Source of the DNA: an uncultured Collinsella sp.
GTDB lineage: Bacteria; Actinomycetota; Coriobacteriia; Coriobacteriales; Coriobacteriaceae
Assembly: GCA_902495545.1 (NCBI GenBank)
Contig: CABUXM010000013.1
Coordinates: 1 to 32,736, forward strand
Length of the DNA: 32,736 bases
Reading direction: 5' to 3'
Shown: positions 23,875 to 31,746 of the stretch, piece by piece
Layout of the letters: every line of letters begins with the position of its first letter
How positions within the stretch are numbered: position 1 is the stretch's first letter
Notes under the pieces: model-generated
The model's database searches: none
The model's input: the letters and a program-made list of their open reading frames with translations, nothing else
What the model was told of the DNA's origin: nothing
Position numbers and translations under genes: made by a program

Positions 23875-25404
23875 CTAATCCAGTTTAGTACCTGGCACCT
23901 GCACGGCTTTCCCGAGCAACGCTTTGAGCTCGTTCAAAATTGAAACGGGCTGACGGTCAACGCCGTCCAGATGGAGCGTGGCCACGCGAATGGGCGGCTG
24001 ATATTCAAGCGAGCCGATGAGCACGGGAGAACCTAGGAACCGTTCGATGTCGCTTGCGATCTCGTCGATCGCCTCGGGGCCGAGCTCATCGAAGAGTGCC
24101 ACGAACATCGGCCCCGTCGAGCGGAACAGGCGGCCCTTGCCGCGCGAACAATCCATGAGGCAGGCGGCGCTTTCGGCGAGCACGCGGTCGCCTGCATCGA
24201 ATCCAAAGCGGGCATTGACCTCGGCGATATCGTCGACCTTAATGGCAATAAAGCCTGCCTCGTGCAGCACGTGGCGCATCTCTCCAATAGCGTTGACCAG
24301 CGCGTGGACATCACCCAGGCCCGTTACCGAGTCGGTCGTATCTGCCAAGCTTCGGTTGATGATAATGCCCACATACATGCTGGGCTCGGTATCGGTGCCG
24401 TCCAAACGGTAGCCCGTGCAGTCGCAAAGCACGTATTTTCCGGTGGCATCCATTACGCGATACTGCATGTAGTGGAAGTGCCACGTGCCGTTTATCACCA
24501 TGTCGAGCTCGGCACGTACGTTGTCGCGGTCCTCGGGATGAACGCGGGCGAGCCACATGTCGAGTGAGTTAAAAGGGTGCTGGGAGGGCAGGTCAAAATC
24601 GCGCACGGCGTTAACCGACCATTGCGATTCTCCCGTATCGAGATTGAGGATAAACGGATAGCGCGTCTCGGAGCTCATGGAGATCGCTTGGAACACCCGG
24701 TCGTTGCAGGGAAGCTGATCGACGATTGGGCGTTGCGGCGCGTCATCGTCTTTCGGTTGCTGCACACGATGCATAAGCTTATAGCGATACATCTTGCGAT
24801 CGGCATCCATCGTCATCTGGCGACGCGTGTCGCCGGCAAGTGGATCGACGCGCGAGCAGCCAAAGCTAAAGCTGCCGATCATGGGCGCCTTGCCACCTGA
24901 GCTCGCCTCGATCAGCCTGGTACGCACCTGCTCCAAGCGCTGCTCGAGTTCAATCTCGTTTGCGGAGGGCGAGATGAGCACAAACTCGTCTCCACCGATA
25001 CGGAACAGCATCTCATCGTGCTCCATGGTTTCGGAGAGCGTGCGGCAGATGCTCAGAATATAGCGATTGCCTTCGGCGTGGCCAAACCTATCGTTGCAAT
25101 GCTTGAGATGGTCGATGTCAATATAGGCGCAGGTGAAGGGGTCGCCTTTGCGCCAGAGTTGCTCGACGTGACGGTCGAATCCGTTGCGGTTGCCCAAGTT
25201 GGTGAGCGGATCGATATAGGCGTTGCGCTCAAGCAGCTGGCGCTCTTGTTGCAGGATGGCATGCGTCTTTTGCAGTTGCTCACCAACGGCGCGTAGCTCA
25301 GCAGGCAGCGCGGCAACATCGAGTTCAGCGGTCGAGACGCCGTTCGCAAGTCGCTGAAGATAGGTAATAATCGATTGCTCGCCCAGGCGATATGACTCGT
25401 TCAT
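23875..25404 (-). CDS. GGDEF-PAS-degenerate GGDEF protein, putative diguanylate cyclase
   Basis: A 509-residue cytosolic protein. Residues 1-62 are helical; 63-185 form a GGDEF domain with DPLTNLGNRNGF, AYIDIDHLKHCNDRFGH and an intact RIGGDEF (GGDEF at 137-141), so c-di-GMP synthesis is likely. No RxxD inhibitory site lies in front of it. Residues about 225-345 resemble a PAS fold (WLARVHPEDRDNVRAELD, FHYMQYRVMDATGKYVLCD). Residues about 350-490 are a second GGDEF-like domain (SVTGLGDVHALVNA, IKVDDIAEVNARFGFDAGDRVLAE) in which the active loop is STGPMF, so it is inactive. AAGGAGG precedes this ATG; a start nine codons upstream lacks one. It is a paralog of the next gene upstream. Confidence 0.88.
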   Translation of the reverse strand: MNESYRLGEQSIITYLQRLANGVSTAELDVAALPAELRAVGEQLQKTHAILQQERQLLERNAYIDPLTNLGNRNGFDRHVEQLWRKGDPFTCAYIDIDHLKHCNDRFGHAEGNRYILSICRTLSETMEHDEMLFRIGGDEFVLISPSANEIELEQRLEQVRTRLIEASSGGKAPMIGSFSFGCSRVDPLAGDTRRQMTMDADRKMYRYKLMHRVQQPKDDDAPQRPIVDQLPCNDRVFQAISMSSETRYPFILNLDTGESQWSVNAVRDFDLPSQHPFNSLDMWLARVHPEDRDNVRAELDMVINGTWHFHYMQYRVMDATGKYVLCDCTGYRLDGTDTEPSMYVGIIINRSLADTTDSVTGLGDVHALVNAIGEMRHVLHEAGFIAIKVDDIAEVNARFGFDAGDRVLAESAACLMDCSRGKGRLFRSTGPMFVALFDELGPEAIDEIASDIERFLGSPVLIGSLEYQPPIRVATLHLDGVDRQPVSILNELKALLGKAVQVPGTKLD

Positions 25405-25442
25405 GATGGATAACCTCCTTGGGCGGAACAACGGTTTGTATC

Positions 25443-25473
25443 ATATCCCCAATTCGGTTTGAATTGGGGATAT
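25443..25473. promoter_or_regulatory. Perfect 13-bp hairpin between the two c-di-GMP genes
   Basis: ATATCCCCAATTC (25443-25455) and GAATTGGGGATAT (25461-25473) enclose GGTTT. No T-run follows on either strand. On the - strand it overlaps a TATGAT hexamer in front of the downstream GGDEF gene, so an operator or a leader hairpin is more likely than a terminator. Confidence 0.55.
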
Positions 25474-25531
25474 AAGTTAGCTAATGGAGACAAATGCCCC
25501 CTTCGACGGTGGCGTTTTGCGCGCGAACGTA

Positions 25532-28249
25532 TCAGTTGTTATTGCCACCATCGAGCAATGCCTCAAAATCCTTCACCGGCATGGGGCGGTAGTAGAGGAA
25601 GCCCTGAGCGTAGCGGGCGCCCATTTGTCGTAGCATGTTCGCCTGCTCATTTGTCTCGACGCCTTCGACCACGACGGGCAGATGGAGCGACTGCGCCATT
25701 TCGAGCATCGATGAAATGATTTGCGTGCTGCGGCCTTGATCGCGGTCGGTGGGCACAAAGGTGCGGTCGAGCTTGATGACGTCGACGTTGACGTTCTTGA
25801 GCATCGCGAGCGTGGACTGACCGGTGCCAAAATCGTCCATATAGGTCGAGAAGCCGCAGGTGTGCAGATCTGCGGTCAGCTTATCCACGGCCTCGGATTC
25901 TCCCGTATAAGCCGTCTCGGTGATCTCGATACGCATGAGCTCGGGCGGTAGGTTGTATTGGGCGGCGAGCGCCCCCATATGTTCGGCAACGTCGCAGGCA
26001 AGGATATCCACGCGCGACACATTAAGCGAGACCGGAACCACGCGAAGACGGCGATCGAGACGCTCGCGAAGCCATATGGCGACACCCTGCCAAATGTACT
26101 TGTCAAGCGTCACTACAAAGCCGCTTTCCTCGAGTGCGGGGATAAACGTTGCGGGCGAAATGAGAGAGCCGTCCTTGTCAATCCAGCGGGTGAGTGCCTC
26201 GGCGCCAATAATCTCGCCGGTTTCCATATCGACCTGGGGCTGAAGATAGTACGTGATGCGACCATTTGACAGCGCGTACTGGAATTCGGTCAGCGTGCGG
26301 TGGAACGCGACTTCGCGCTCGTACTCCGCGGGGCGGAAAATGGCAATGCGCTCCTTGAAGTCGTTTTTGGCGCGTCGATTGGTAAACATGGCCTTTGCCT
26401 GCGCATCGATGGTGATCTCCTCATTGGAGTCGATGGGGTAAATGCCCATGGACGGCCAAAAACCTACGCCGTCATCATGCCTGGCTACGGCCTCGCGAAC
26501 GCGGTTGTAGATTTGATGGACGGTGATGTGCTTAAAGGGGATGAGTACACAAAAGTCATCTTGGCCCCAGTACCCTGCGACGCCCATATCGGCATTCTCG
26601 ATGTCCTTGAGGACCGTGCCCACATCGGCGAGTACGCGGTCGCCCTCGGCCTGGCCGTGCCATTCATTAAACAGGCGCATGTGGCCCATGTCGACCGTGG
26701 CGATGCACCAGGTGCCGTTGCGCCTTGCCTCGAGAAATGCGTTGGCGCGCCGCATAAACTCGCTGGGTCGATAGAGGCCCGTGAGCGAGTCGATACGTTC
26801 GGCTATAGCGCTTTTGCGCTCCGCCTCGGGTATGGGGAGGCTGTCGTTGGGAACAAGCCCGCCGGCCGTGCGAAGGCGACGGTCGAGTTCGCCTAAAACG
26901 GCGGTCGCTTGATGGGTTAAGTGCTCGTAAAAGGCCGGGACGACAAGGCAGACGGGAGTAATGGTGTCGCCTGCGATTCGAACAGGAGCGAAAACGGCCT
27001 CTTTAAGGTGGCGGGTCAGTTGCTCGAATGCCTCGTGGTCTAGGTCGTTGCTGAGCACGATGAACTGGACGCTTCGTGAACGGTAGACCCGGCTCCTGCC
27101 GCGGGTGATCGACAGCATGCGGCCTGCGTATTCGGCAAGCATGTTGTCGACAGCCTCGGCCCCGTAGAGCTCGTTGAGCTTTGTCGTGCCACGAACGCGC
27201 ACCGCTATAAGCCCTGTCTCGCAACGATCGCGGCGGCAGGCGTCGATGGCGTTGGCCAGCATGCGCTGCGTTCCGAGGCCTGTGGCGGCGTCGACGGTTT
27301 CGGCAAGTGAGTGGTTGACGAGCTCGCCGACATAGAGCGAGGGGACATTTCCGTCGCCGTCGATACGAAACCCGCGAGCACGGCAAAGGACGTAGTCGCC
27401 GACGGCGTTGCGCACACGATACTGCATGACGCGACGGTGCTTGGTGCCGTTGTAGACTTGGTCGATGTCGTTGATGCAGACCTCAAGGTCGTCGGGATGG
27501 ACGCGCGTTTTCCAGTAATCGCGACAGTTGTCTATGTGCTCCGAGGGAAGGCCAAGATCGCGCAAGGCACCTTGTGACCAAAGGGTGCGATGTTTGTCCA
27601 AGTTCTCGATAAAGAAATAACGGCCCTCGTTGATCATCGAAAAGGCGTCAAAAATACGATCGCTTATTTCGAAGTCGTCGGCGTGGACTTGCGTGATATT
27701 GCGTCGATCGAGGTGCATGGCATGACGTAGCTTGTAGTCGTACATGCGATGGTCGGCATCGAGCGTCATGCGATTGGAAGCTTCGCCCAGGGCGGGGTCG
27801 GCATGTGACACTCCGTAGCTAAACGAGCGGGGCATCTCGGAATCGTTGTTTTTGAGCAGAACCGTTCGGCAGTGTTTCAGACGTTCGGCGAGGTCGTCCT
27901 CGGTTGCAATCGTAGATAGGATGGCAAACTCGTCGCCGCCTATGCGAAATGCCGCTTCGCCCACCTTCATATACAGCTTAAGATAGAGACTTACCTGCAA
28001 GATATAGCGGTTGCCCTCGTCATGCCCAAAGACGTCGTTGCAGTGCTTGAGATTGTCGATATCGATGAACGCCATGGTAACGGGGGCGTCCTGCTCCCAG
28101 AGCTCCTCGAGGGAACGGGCAAAGCCACCACGGTTGCCAAGCCCAGTAAGCTGGTCGGTAAAGGCAGTCCTGATCAGATCCTCCTGCCGCTCGAGAAGGT
28201 CACGGACGGTCTTTTCGAGCGTTTCGGTGTAATTGCTGACAGTATCCAT
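25532..28249 (-). CDS. Multidomain c-di-GMP protein: GGDEF-PAS-GGDEF*-GGDEF*-EAL
   Basis: A 905-residue cytosolic protein. GGDEF-1 (about 25-180) is intact: DQLTGLGNRGGF, AFIDIDNLKHCND, GGDEF at 104-108. A PAS-like region follows (about 200-315, KTRVHPDDLEVCINDID, VMQYRVRNAVGDYVLC). GGDEF-2 (about 330-460) is degenerate (SRSVQF in the active loop), and GGDEF-3 (about 480-640) has GQDDF (562-566). The EAL domain (about 655-900) keeps EAL (684-686), SLNVSR, EITETAY, DDFGTGQS (from 805), KLDRTFV and VEGVET, so phosphodiesterase activity is likely. Synthase and hydrolase in one protein suggest a switch. The start ATG has no strong RBS. Its first 460 residues mirror the neighbouring GGDEF protein, pointing to tandem duplication. 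Confidence 0.9.
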   Translation of the reverse strand: MDTVSNYTETLEKTVRDLLERQEDLIRTAFTDQLTGLGNRGGFARSLEELWEQDAPVTMAFIDIDNLKHCNDVFGHDEGNRYILQVSLYLKLYMKVGEAAFRIGGDEFAILSTIATEDDLAERLKHCRTVLLKNNDSEMPRSFSYGVSHADPALGEASNRMTLDADHRMYDYKLRHAMHLDRRNITQVHADDFEISDRIFDAFSMINEGRYFFIENLDKHRTLWSQGALRDLGLPSEHIDNCRDYWKTRVHPDDLEVCINDIDQVYNGTKHRRVMQYRVRNAVGDYVLCRARGFRIDGDGNVPSLYVGELVNHSLAETVDAATGLGTQRMLANAIDACRRDRCETGLIAVRVRGTTKLNELYGAEAVDNMLAEYAGRMLSITRGRSRVYRSRSVQFIVLSNDLDHEAFEQLTRHLKEAVFAPVRIAGDTITPVCLVVPAFYEHLTHQATAVLGELDRRLRTAGGLVPNDSLPIPEAERKSAIAERIDSLTGLYRPSEFMRRANAFLEARRNGTWCIATVDMGHMRLFNEWHGQAEGDRVLADVGTVLKDIENADMGVAGYWGQDDFCVLIPFKHITVHQIYNRVREAVARHDDGVGFWPSMGIYPIDSNEEITIDAQAKAMFTNRRAKNDFKERIAIFRPAEYEREVAFHRTLTEFQYALSNGRITYYLQPQVDMETGEIIGAEALTRWIDKDGSLISPATFIPALEESGFVVTLDKYIWQGVAIWLRERLDRRLRVVPVSLNVSRVDILACDVAEHMGALAAQYNLPPELMRIEITETAYTGESEAVDKLTADLHTCGFSTYMDDFGTGQSTLAMLKNVNVDVIKLDRTFVPTDRDQGRSTQIISSMLEMAQSLHLPVVVEGVETNEQANMLRQMGARYAQGFLYYRPMPVKDFEALLDGGNNN

Positions 28250-28573
28250 GTTCTAAGCGGCTTTCTGAGGTTGGGGCGGATTGCGTCGGGCGAGCTCGTT
28301 GTGCACACGCGACGTTGCTCGGCGTTTTGCGTGTATCCAGGCCCCCGCCTTGCCGCGTTGTTGAGTTAATTTGCCGGCTAATGTTCGCTGTTGATAACAG
28401 CTGAGTAGTGTAAACAATAGTGCACAATTATATATGGGTGCACATGCTGTGGGCGGCTATTATTCGACAAGCGGTAGCGCGACGATGCGATGTTCGATAA
28501 AAATGCGACTGGGACGATATATGTTGACGGGTATACTTGTCCCGTTTTAAAACGCAGGAACGGAGATGGTCGC
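28250..28573. promoter_or_regulatory. Divergent control region, EAL gene versus patatin gene
   Basis: This 324-bp spacer has no supported gene. On the - strand there is a TATAAT hexamer (28427-28432) flanked by two GTGCAC sites (28420-28425 and 28438-28443); a third GTGCAC is at 28300-28305. A 15-bp palindrome, GCTGTTGATAACAGC, lies at 28387-28401. On the + strand TATACT (28532-28537) is a -10 candidate for the patatin gene. This implies a leader of over 150 nt for the EAL gene. I looked for a GEMM-type c-di-GMP riboswitch in it and did not recognise one. Confidence 0.45.
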
Positions 28574-29443
28574 ATGGCACAGTCAAATATGACGCGCACG
28601 GTGGGGCTGGCGCTCGAGGGAGGCGGCTACCGCGGTATGTATACGGCGGGCGTGCTCGATGTATGGATGGAGCACGGTTTGACCTGCGACCATATGGTGG
28701 GTGTCTCGGCGGGCGCGGCGTTTGGCTACAACTTTAAATCGCGCCAGATCGGCCGCGCCATTCGCTATAACAAGGCCTATTGCGCCGACAAACGCTACGC
28801 GAGCGTGGCCAGCTGGTTGCGAACCGGCGATATGTTCAATGCCGATTTTGCCTATCACGAGGTGCCTATCGAGCGCGATCCCATCGACTTGGAGGCGTAT
28901 CGCGCCTGCCCCATGCGATTTACGTGCGTGTGTACCGATATCGAGACGGGCAAGGCCGTCTATCACGATCTGCCGTATGGCGACGAGCGCGATATCGAGT
29001 GGATCCGGGCGTCGTCGGCAATTCCCGTGGCGACGCGTCCTGTCGCCATTGAGGGCCGCAAGTACCTGGATGGCGGCGTGGCTGATTCTATTCCCAGTGC
29101 ATGGCTGTTTGCGCAGGGGTATGACCGCAATATCGTGGTGCTCACGCAGCCGGCGGGCTTTGTGAAGCAGCCCAACAGCGTGATGCCCATGCTGCGTCGC
29201 GTGTTCCGTCACTATCCGGAGTTTGTCTCAGCGCTTGAGCATCGGCATGAGGTCTACAATGCCACGCTCGATGACTTGGCACGTCGTGAGGCCGCCGGCG
29301 ATATCTTTGTGGTGCGTCCGAGCGAATCGGTGAAAGTGCCGTCGCTGTGCCGCGAGCCCGATGAACTCGAGCGCATCTATCAGATTGGTCGTCGAGATGC
29401 GGAGGCGACTTTGCCGGCGTTGGAAGCATATCTGGCGGGGTAA
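28574..29443 (+). CDS. Patatin-like phospholipase
   Basis: A 289-residue serine hydrolase of the patatin family, probably acting on membrane or dietary acyl lipids. The oxyanion-hole loop is GGGYRG (16-21), the nucleophile elbow GVSAG (43-47, Ser45), and the catalytic Asp is in DGG (Asp166) of KYLDGGVADSIP. The dyad is therefore complete. There is no signal peptide, so it is likely cytoplasmic, as for YjjU-like proteins. The start MAQSNM was chosen for GGAG 8 bp upstream; the frame extends 28 codons further but lacks an RBS and would cover the promoter candidate. A hairpin follows the stop. Confidence 0.92.
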   Translation: MAQSNMTRTVGLALEGGGYRGMYTAGVLDVWMEHGLTCDHMVGVSAGAAFGYNFKSRQIGRAIRYNKAYCADKRYASVASWLRTGDMFNADFAYHEVPIERDPIDLEAYRACPMRFTCVCTDIETGKAVYHDLPYGDERDIEWIRASSAIPVATRPVAIEGRKYLDGGVADSIPSAWLFAQGYDRNIVVLTQPAGFVKQPNSVMPMLRRVFRHYPEFVSALEHRHEVYNATLDDLARREAAGDIFVVRPSESVKVPSLCREPDELERIYQIGRRDAEATLPALEAYLAG

Positions 29444-29454
29444 GGGTCGCATGC

Positions 29455-29500
29455 GGAAAGCGCATCCCGGAATGGGGGTCCAAACTGGGATGCGCTTTCC
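29455..29500. terminator. Hairpin between convergent patatin and thiE genes
   Basis: GGAAAGCGCATCCC (29455-29468) and GGGATGCGCTTTCC (29487-29500) are perfect 14-bp arms with an 18-nt loop. Neither side ends in a T-run, so it may stop both transcripts only partly; a structural barrier is the safe reading. Confidence 0.6.
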
Positions 29501-29544
29501 ATTGCTGAAGATGTGAGGCTGCGGATCGGCTGCTCGGCTTATGC

Positions 29545-30240
29545 CTATGCCTGCTGCCAGGTGTCGACGAGCTCCTTGGCCGCGGCGTAGGGGTCATCGG
29601 CGCTGCAGACGGCGCTCACCACAAAGAAGCCATCGACGCCGGTTGCCTTAAGCTGCGGCAAGTCGGCCGTCTTGACGCCGCCGCCCACCACGATGGGCAC
29701 GGGGCTTGCCGTGTGGAGTGCGGCCAGGTCCTCAAAGCTCTTGGTGATGATAGAGCCATCGGCCGCGCGTCCGCAGTCGCGCTTGGTTTCGGTCTCGTGG
29801 AGTGGGCCGATGCCCAGGTAGTCGACTAGGCTCATGTCGGCGGTCTTGACGTACTCGAGCATCTCCTCGCAACGGGCGGAAAGGCCCACGATGGCGTCGG
29901 GCCCCAGCAGCTTGCGACAGACCTCGACGGGAATGTCGCTCTGACCCACGTGCACGCCGTCGACAGCAATGCCCTGCTCGCGCGCGGCGAGTACGCAGTC
30001 CAGGCGGTCGTCAATCAGCAAAGCGACCTGACCGGTCTTGCCAGCCTGTGCGATTGCTTGCGCGGCGTCGCCGGTCAGCGCAATGATCTCGCGGGCACTT
30101 GCCACCTTGGAGCGCACCTGAATGCAGGTAAAGCCGGCGTCGAGCGCCTGGGTCACCACATCGCCCACGGGACGTCCGAGGGTGTTTTCGGGGCCGAGTA
30201 CCAGATAGGCCGAGATATCAAGGTTGTCGCGGATGCTCAT
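29545..30240 (-). CDS. thiE: Thiamine-phosphate synthase
   Basis: ThiE joins HMP-pyrophosphate and thiazole phosphate to make thiamine phosphate. The 231-residue TIM-barrel protein has TCIQVRSK (pyrophosphate-side loop, about residues 38-45), VALLIDDRLD (about 72-81), VDGVHVGQSDIP, VGLSARCEE, the VDYLGIGPLHETETKRD segment and VVGGGVKTAD near the C-terminus. AGGAGG sits upstream of the ATG. Its ATG overlaps the stop of the thiamine-binding protein gene by four bases, so the two are translationally coupled. It is the last gene of the TPP-riboswitch operon. Confidence 0.94.
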   Translation of the reverse strand: MSIRDNLDISAYLVLGPENTLGRPVGDVVTQALDAGFTCIQVRSKVASAREIIALTGDAAQAIAQAGKTGQVALLIDDRLDCVLAAREQGIAVDGVHVGQSDIPVEVCRKLLGPDAIVGLSARCEEMLEYVKTADMSLVDYLGIGPLHETETKRDCGRAADGSIITKSFEDLAALHTASPVPIVVGGGVKTADLPQLKATGVDGFFVVSAVCSADDPYAAAKELVDTWQQA

Positions 30241-30578
30241 CGTGCTTCCTCCTGCTTTTTGATCTGCGCTTCCATGCGCTCGAGCTTGCCGGTCATGGTG
30301 TCGGTAAATCCGGGTCGAATATCGGCTTTGAGCACGACTTCGGTGCGGATGCCCTTGCTCGCCAACACAAAGGTTGCGTCGCGCACGACCTGCATGACCT
30401 CGTCCCAGTCGCCCTCGATCTCGGTGAACATCGAGGTGGTGCGGTTGGGAAGGCCACTCTCGCGAATGACGCGCACGACCTCGGCGACCTCGGCGGAGAG
30501 CTCATCGCCGGTGCCGCACGGGGCGATGGCCACGGCGACGAGCGTGTTCATGCCGGTATTGGTTGCGGGCTCGGACAT
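30237..30578 (-). CDS. MTH1187/YkoF-type thiamine-binding protein
   Basis: A 113-residue protein of the MTH1187 (Thiamine_BP, formerly DUF77) family, with a ferredoxin-like fold. Typical segments are VAVAIAPCGTGDELSAEVAEVVRVIRESGL, YTEIEGDWDEVMQVV-like TEIEGDWDEVMQVV, and KADIRPGFTDTMTGKLERM. Relatives bind thiamine or its HMP moiety and are found in thiamine salvage operons, which fits the position between thiM and thiE. GGAGG lies 8 bp before the first ATG. A second in-frame ATG nine codons later (MNTLVAV) is where many family members begin and could be the true start. Confidence 0.85.
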   Translation of the reverse strand: MSEPATNTGMNTLVAVAIAPCGTGDELSAEVAEVVRVIRESGLPNRTTSMFTEIEGDWDEVMQVVRDATFVLASKGIRTEVVLKADIRPGFTDTMTGKLERMEAQIKKQEEAR

Positions 30579-30581
30579 GGC

Positions 30582-31421
30582 CTATGCCTCCTCGAGCTCG
30601 AGTCGGTTATCGGCGATGTCTTGGGCGGTTGCGCGGTAGAGCTCGTCGATAAAGGCGACCTTAAAGCTTGCCGGGGCGTCGGCGACAGCGGCGGCACGTG
30701 TGCCGGCCACGTTGTAGACGGCGGTGCCGCAGACGGCTGCCGTAAACGGGTCGGCGGCGCAGGCGTACACGGCCAGCACGCCGCCCTGCGAGCAGCCGCA
30801 GCCGGTGATCTTGGACATGAGCGGGCTGCCGCCGTGGGACTTGGCTACGGTCGTGCCGTCGGTAATCAGGTCGACTTCGCCCGAGACCACTACGGCGCCG
30901 CCGGTGTAGCGGGCGAGCGCCACGGCAGCATCGCGGGCGGCATCGACCGTGTCGGTGGTATCGACGCCGCGCACGCGGCTCAGATCGGCCGCCTCGCCCT
31001 CAAGACCCCACAGGCCGGCGAGCGCGATGATCTCGGAGGCGTTGCCACGCACGATGGCGGGCTTGTACTGCTTGAGCTCATTTACCAACTGGGTGCGCAG
31101 GCTACCGATACCCAGGCCCACCGGATCGAGCACCCAGGGCTTGCCGGCGTCGTGTGCCGCCTTGGCCGCGCGGGGAATCGTCTGCTCGTAGATGGGGAAG
31201 AGCGTGCCCATGTTGAGATAGATGGCGCCGCCGCCGGCAACGAGCGCCTCGCCCTCGTCGGGCAGATAGACCATGGCGGCCGATCCGCCCACGGCGAGCT
31301 GTGCGTTGGCGACAAAGTCGATCGTCACCGTGTTGGTGATGGAGCCGGCCATCGGATTGGTGGCGCGAATCTCCTCCACGGCCTTGACCATATGTTGCTT
31401 AAGCTGTTCCGAATCAATCAC
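30582..31421 (-). CDS. thiM: Hydroxyethylthiazole kinase
   Basis: ThiM phosphorylates 4-methyl-5-(2-hydroxyethyl)thiazole for thiamine salvage. From GTG (31421) the product is 279 residues, close to the usual 260-275. Family segments are ITNTVTIDFVANAQLAVGGSAAM, GKPWVLDPVGLGIGSLRT, AIVRGNASEI and the ATP/anion loop ITGCGCSQGGVLA. The start is GTG because AAGGAGG is 8 bp upstream; the frame continues upstream, but that stretch is the riboswitch terminator. The operon order thiM, thiamine-binding protein, thiE, without thiC, thiG or thiD in view, points to salvage. Expression is set by the TPP riboswitch in front. Confidence 0.94.
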   Translation of the reverse strand: MIDSEQLKQHMVKAVEEIRATNPMAGSITNTVTIDFVANAQLAVGGSAAMVYLPDEGEALVAGGGAIYLNMGTLFPIYEQTIPRAAKAAHDAGKPWVLDPVGLGIGSLRTQLVNELKQYKPAIVRGNASEIIALAGLWGLEGEAADLSRVRGVDTTDTVDAARDAAVALARYTGGAVVVSGEVDLITDGTTVAKSHGGSPLMSKITGCGCSQGGVLAVYACAADPFTAAVCGTAVYNVAGTRAAAVADAPASFKVAFIDELYRATAQDIADNRLELEEA

Positions 31422-31443
31422 TGCACATGCCTCCTTGGCATAG

Positions 31444-31473
31444 AAAAGGGGCGCTGTGCATAGACAGCGCCCC
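31444..31473 (-). terminator. Riboswitch-controlled terminator before thiM
   Basis: Read on the - strand, GGGGCGCTGT pairs with ACAGCGCCCC (perfect 10 bp, loop CTATGC) and is followed by TTTTCTAT. It lies between the TPP aptamer and the thiM RBS, the usual place for transcription attenuation. Confidence 0.88.
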
Positions 31474-31483
31474 TGTAAAGGCG

Positions 31484-31578
31484 GCATGCTCCCTACGCCA
31501 GCATTAACTGACAGGTTCAAAGGATTGGGCCCCATGCCCTCTCAGCCTTGTGGTTTGCACCGCCGGCACTCCCGCATC
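31484..31578 (-). ncRNA. TPP riboswitch (THI-box aptamer)
   Basis: On the - strand the conserved blocks appear in order: GGGAGTGCC (P1/P2 side), GGCTGAGAGGGC (the CUGAGA pyrimidine-sensing loop), CCTTTGAACCTGTCAGTTAA and TGCTGGCGTAGGGA (pyrophosphate-sensing helix and closing strand). Outer ATGC and GCAT segments can close P1. It precedes thiM with a terminator in between, so thiamine pyrophosphate should switch the operon off. Confidence 0.96.
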
Positions 31579-31604
31579 GAATCTGTTGTTCCCTATACTA
31601 GCGC

Positions 31605-31706
31605 ACCTGCCAATAAGGGACAGGTTTATTTTGGTAGGTGGCAACTGGGGCGCTGCATTTTCCCAGATAAAACCTGCCAAAATAAACCTGTCCCTTATTG
31701 GCAGGT
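31605..31706. repeat. Inverted pair of the 35-bp GGGACAG element
   Basis: The copy at 31605-31639 and the copy at 31672-31706 are reverse complements with 34 of 35 bases matching, separated by 32 bp. The right-hand copy extends (31662-31706) into the 45-bp element seen at 8359-8403. The pair lies between the divergent thi operon and the HAD gene. -10-like hexamers flank it: TAGTAT on the - strand at 31595-31600 and TACAAT on the + strand at 31710-31715. The CTGTCC core falls 17 and 16 bp upstream of them, where a -35 box would be. Confidence 0.88.
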
Positions 31707-31746
31707 CGGTACAATAGACGGGATTAAGAATGACCGAGGGGACCTT

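Noticed and set aside
28250..28489. c-di-GMP (GEMM) riboswitch before the EAL gene
   Set aside because: None of the conserved blocks of the class-I or class-II aptamers could be found by eye.
30621..31463. 280-codon open frame on the + strand opposite thiM
   Set aside because: Shadow of thiM with low-complexity Gly/Ala/Asp content, and it overlaps the riboswitch terminator.
31456..31746. N-terminal extension of the HAD gene by 97 codons
   Set aside because: It would translate the thi riboswitch region and the inverted repeat; the RBS and DMDDT motif place the start at 31747.
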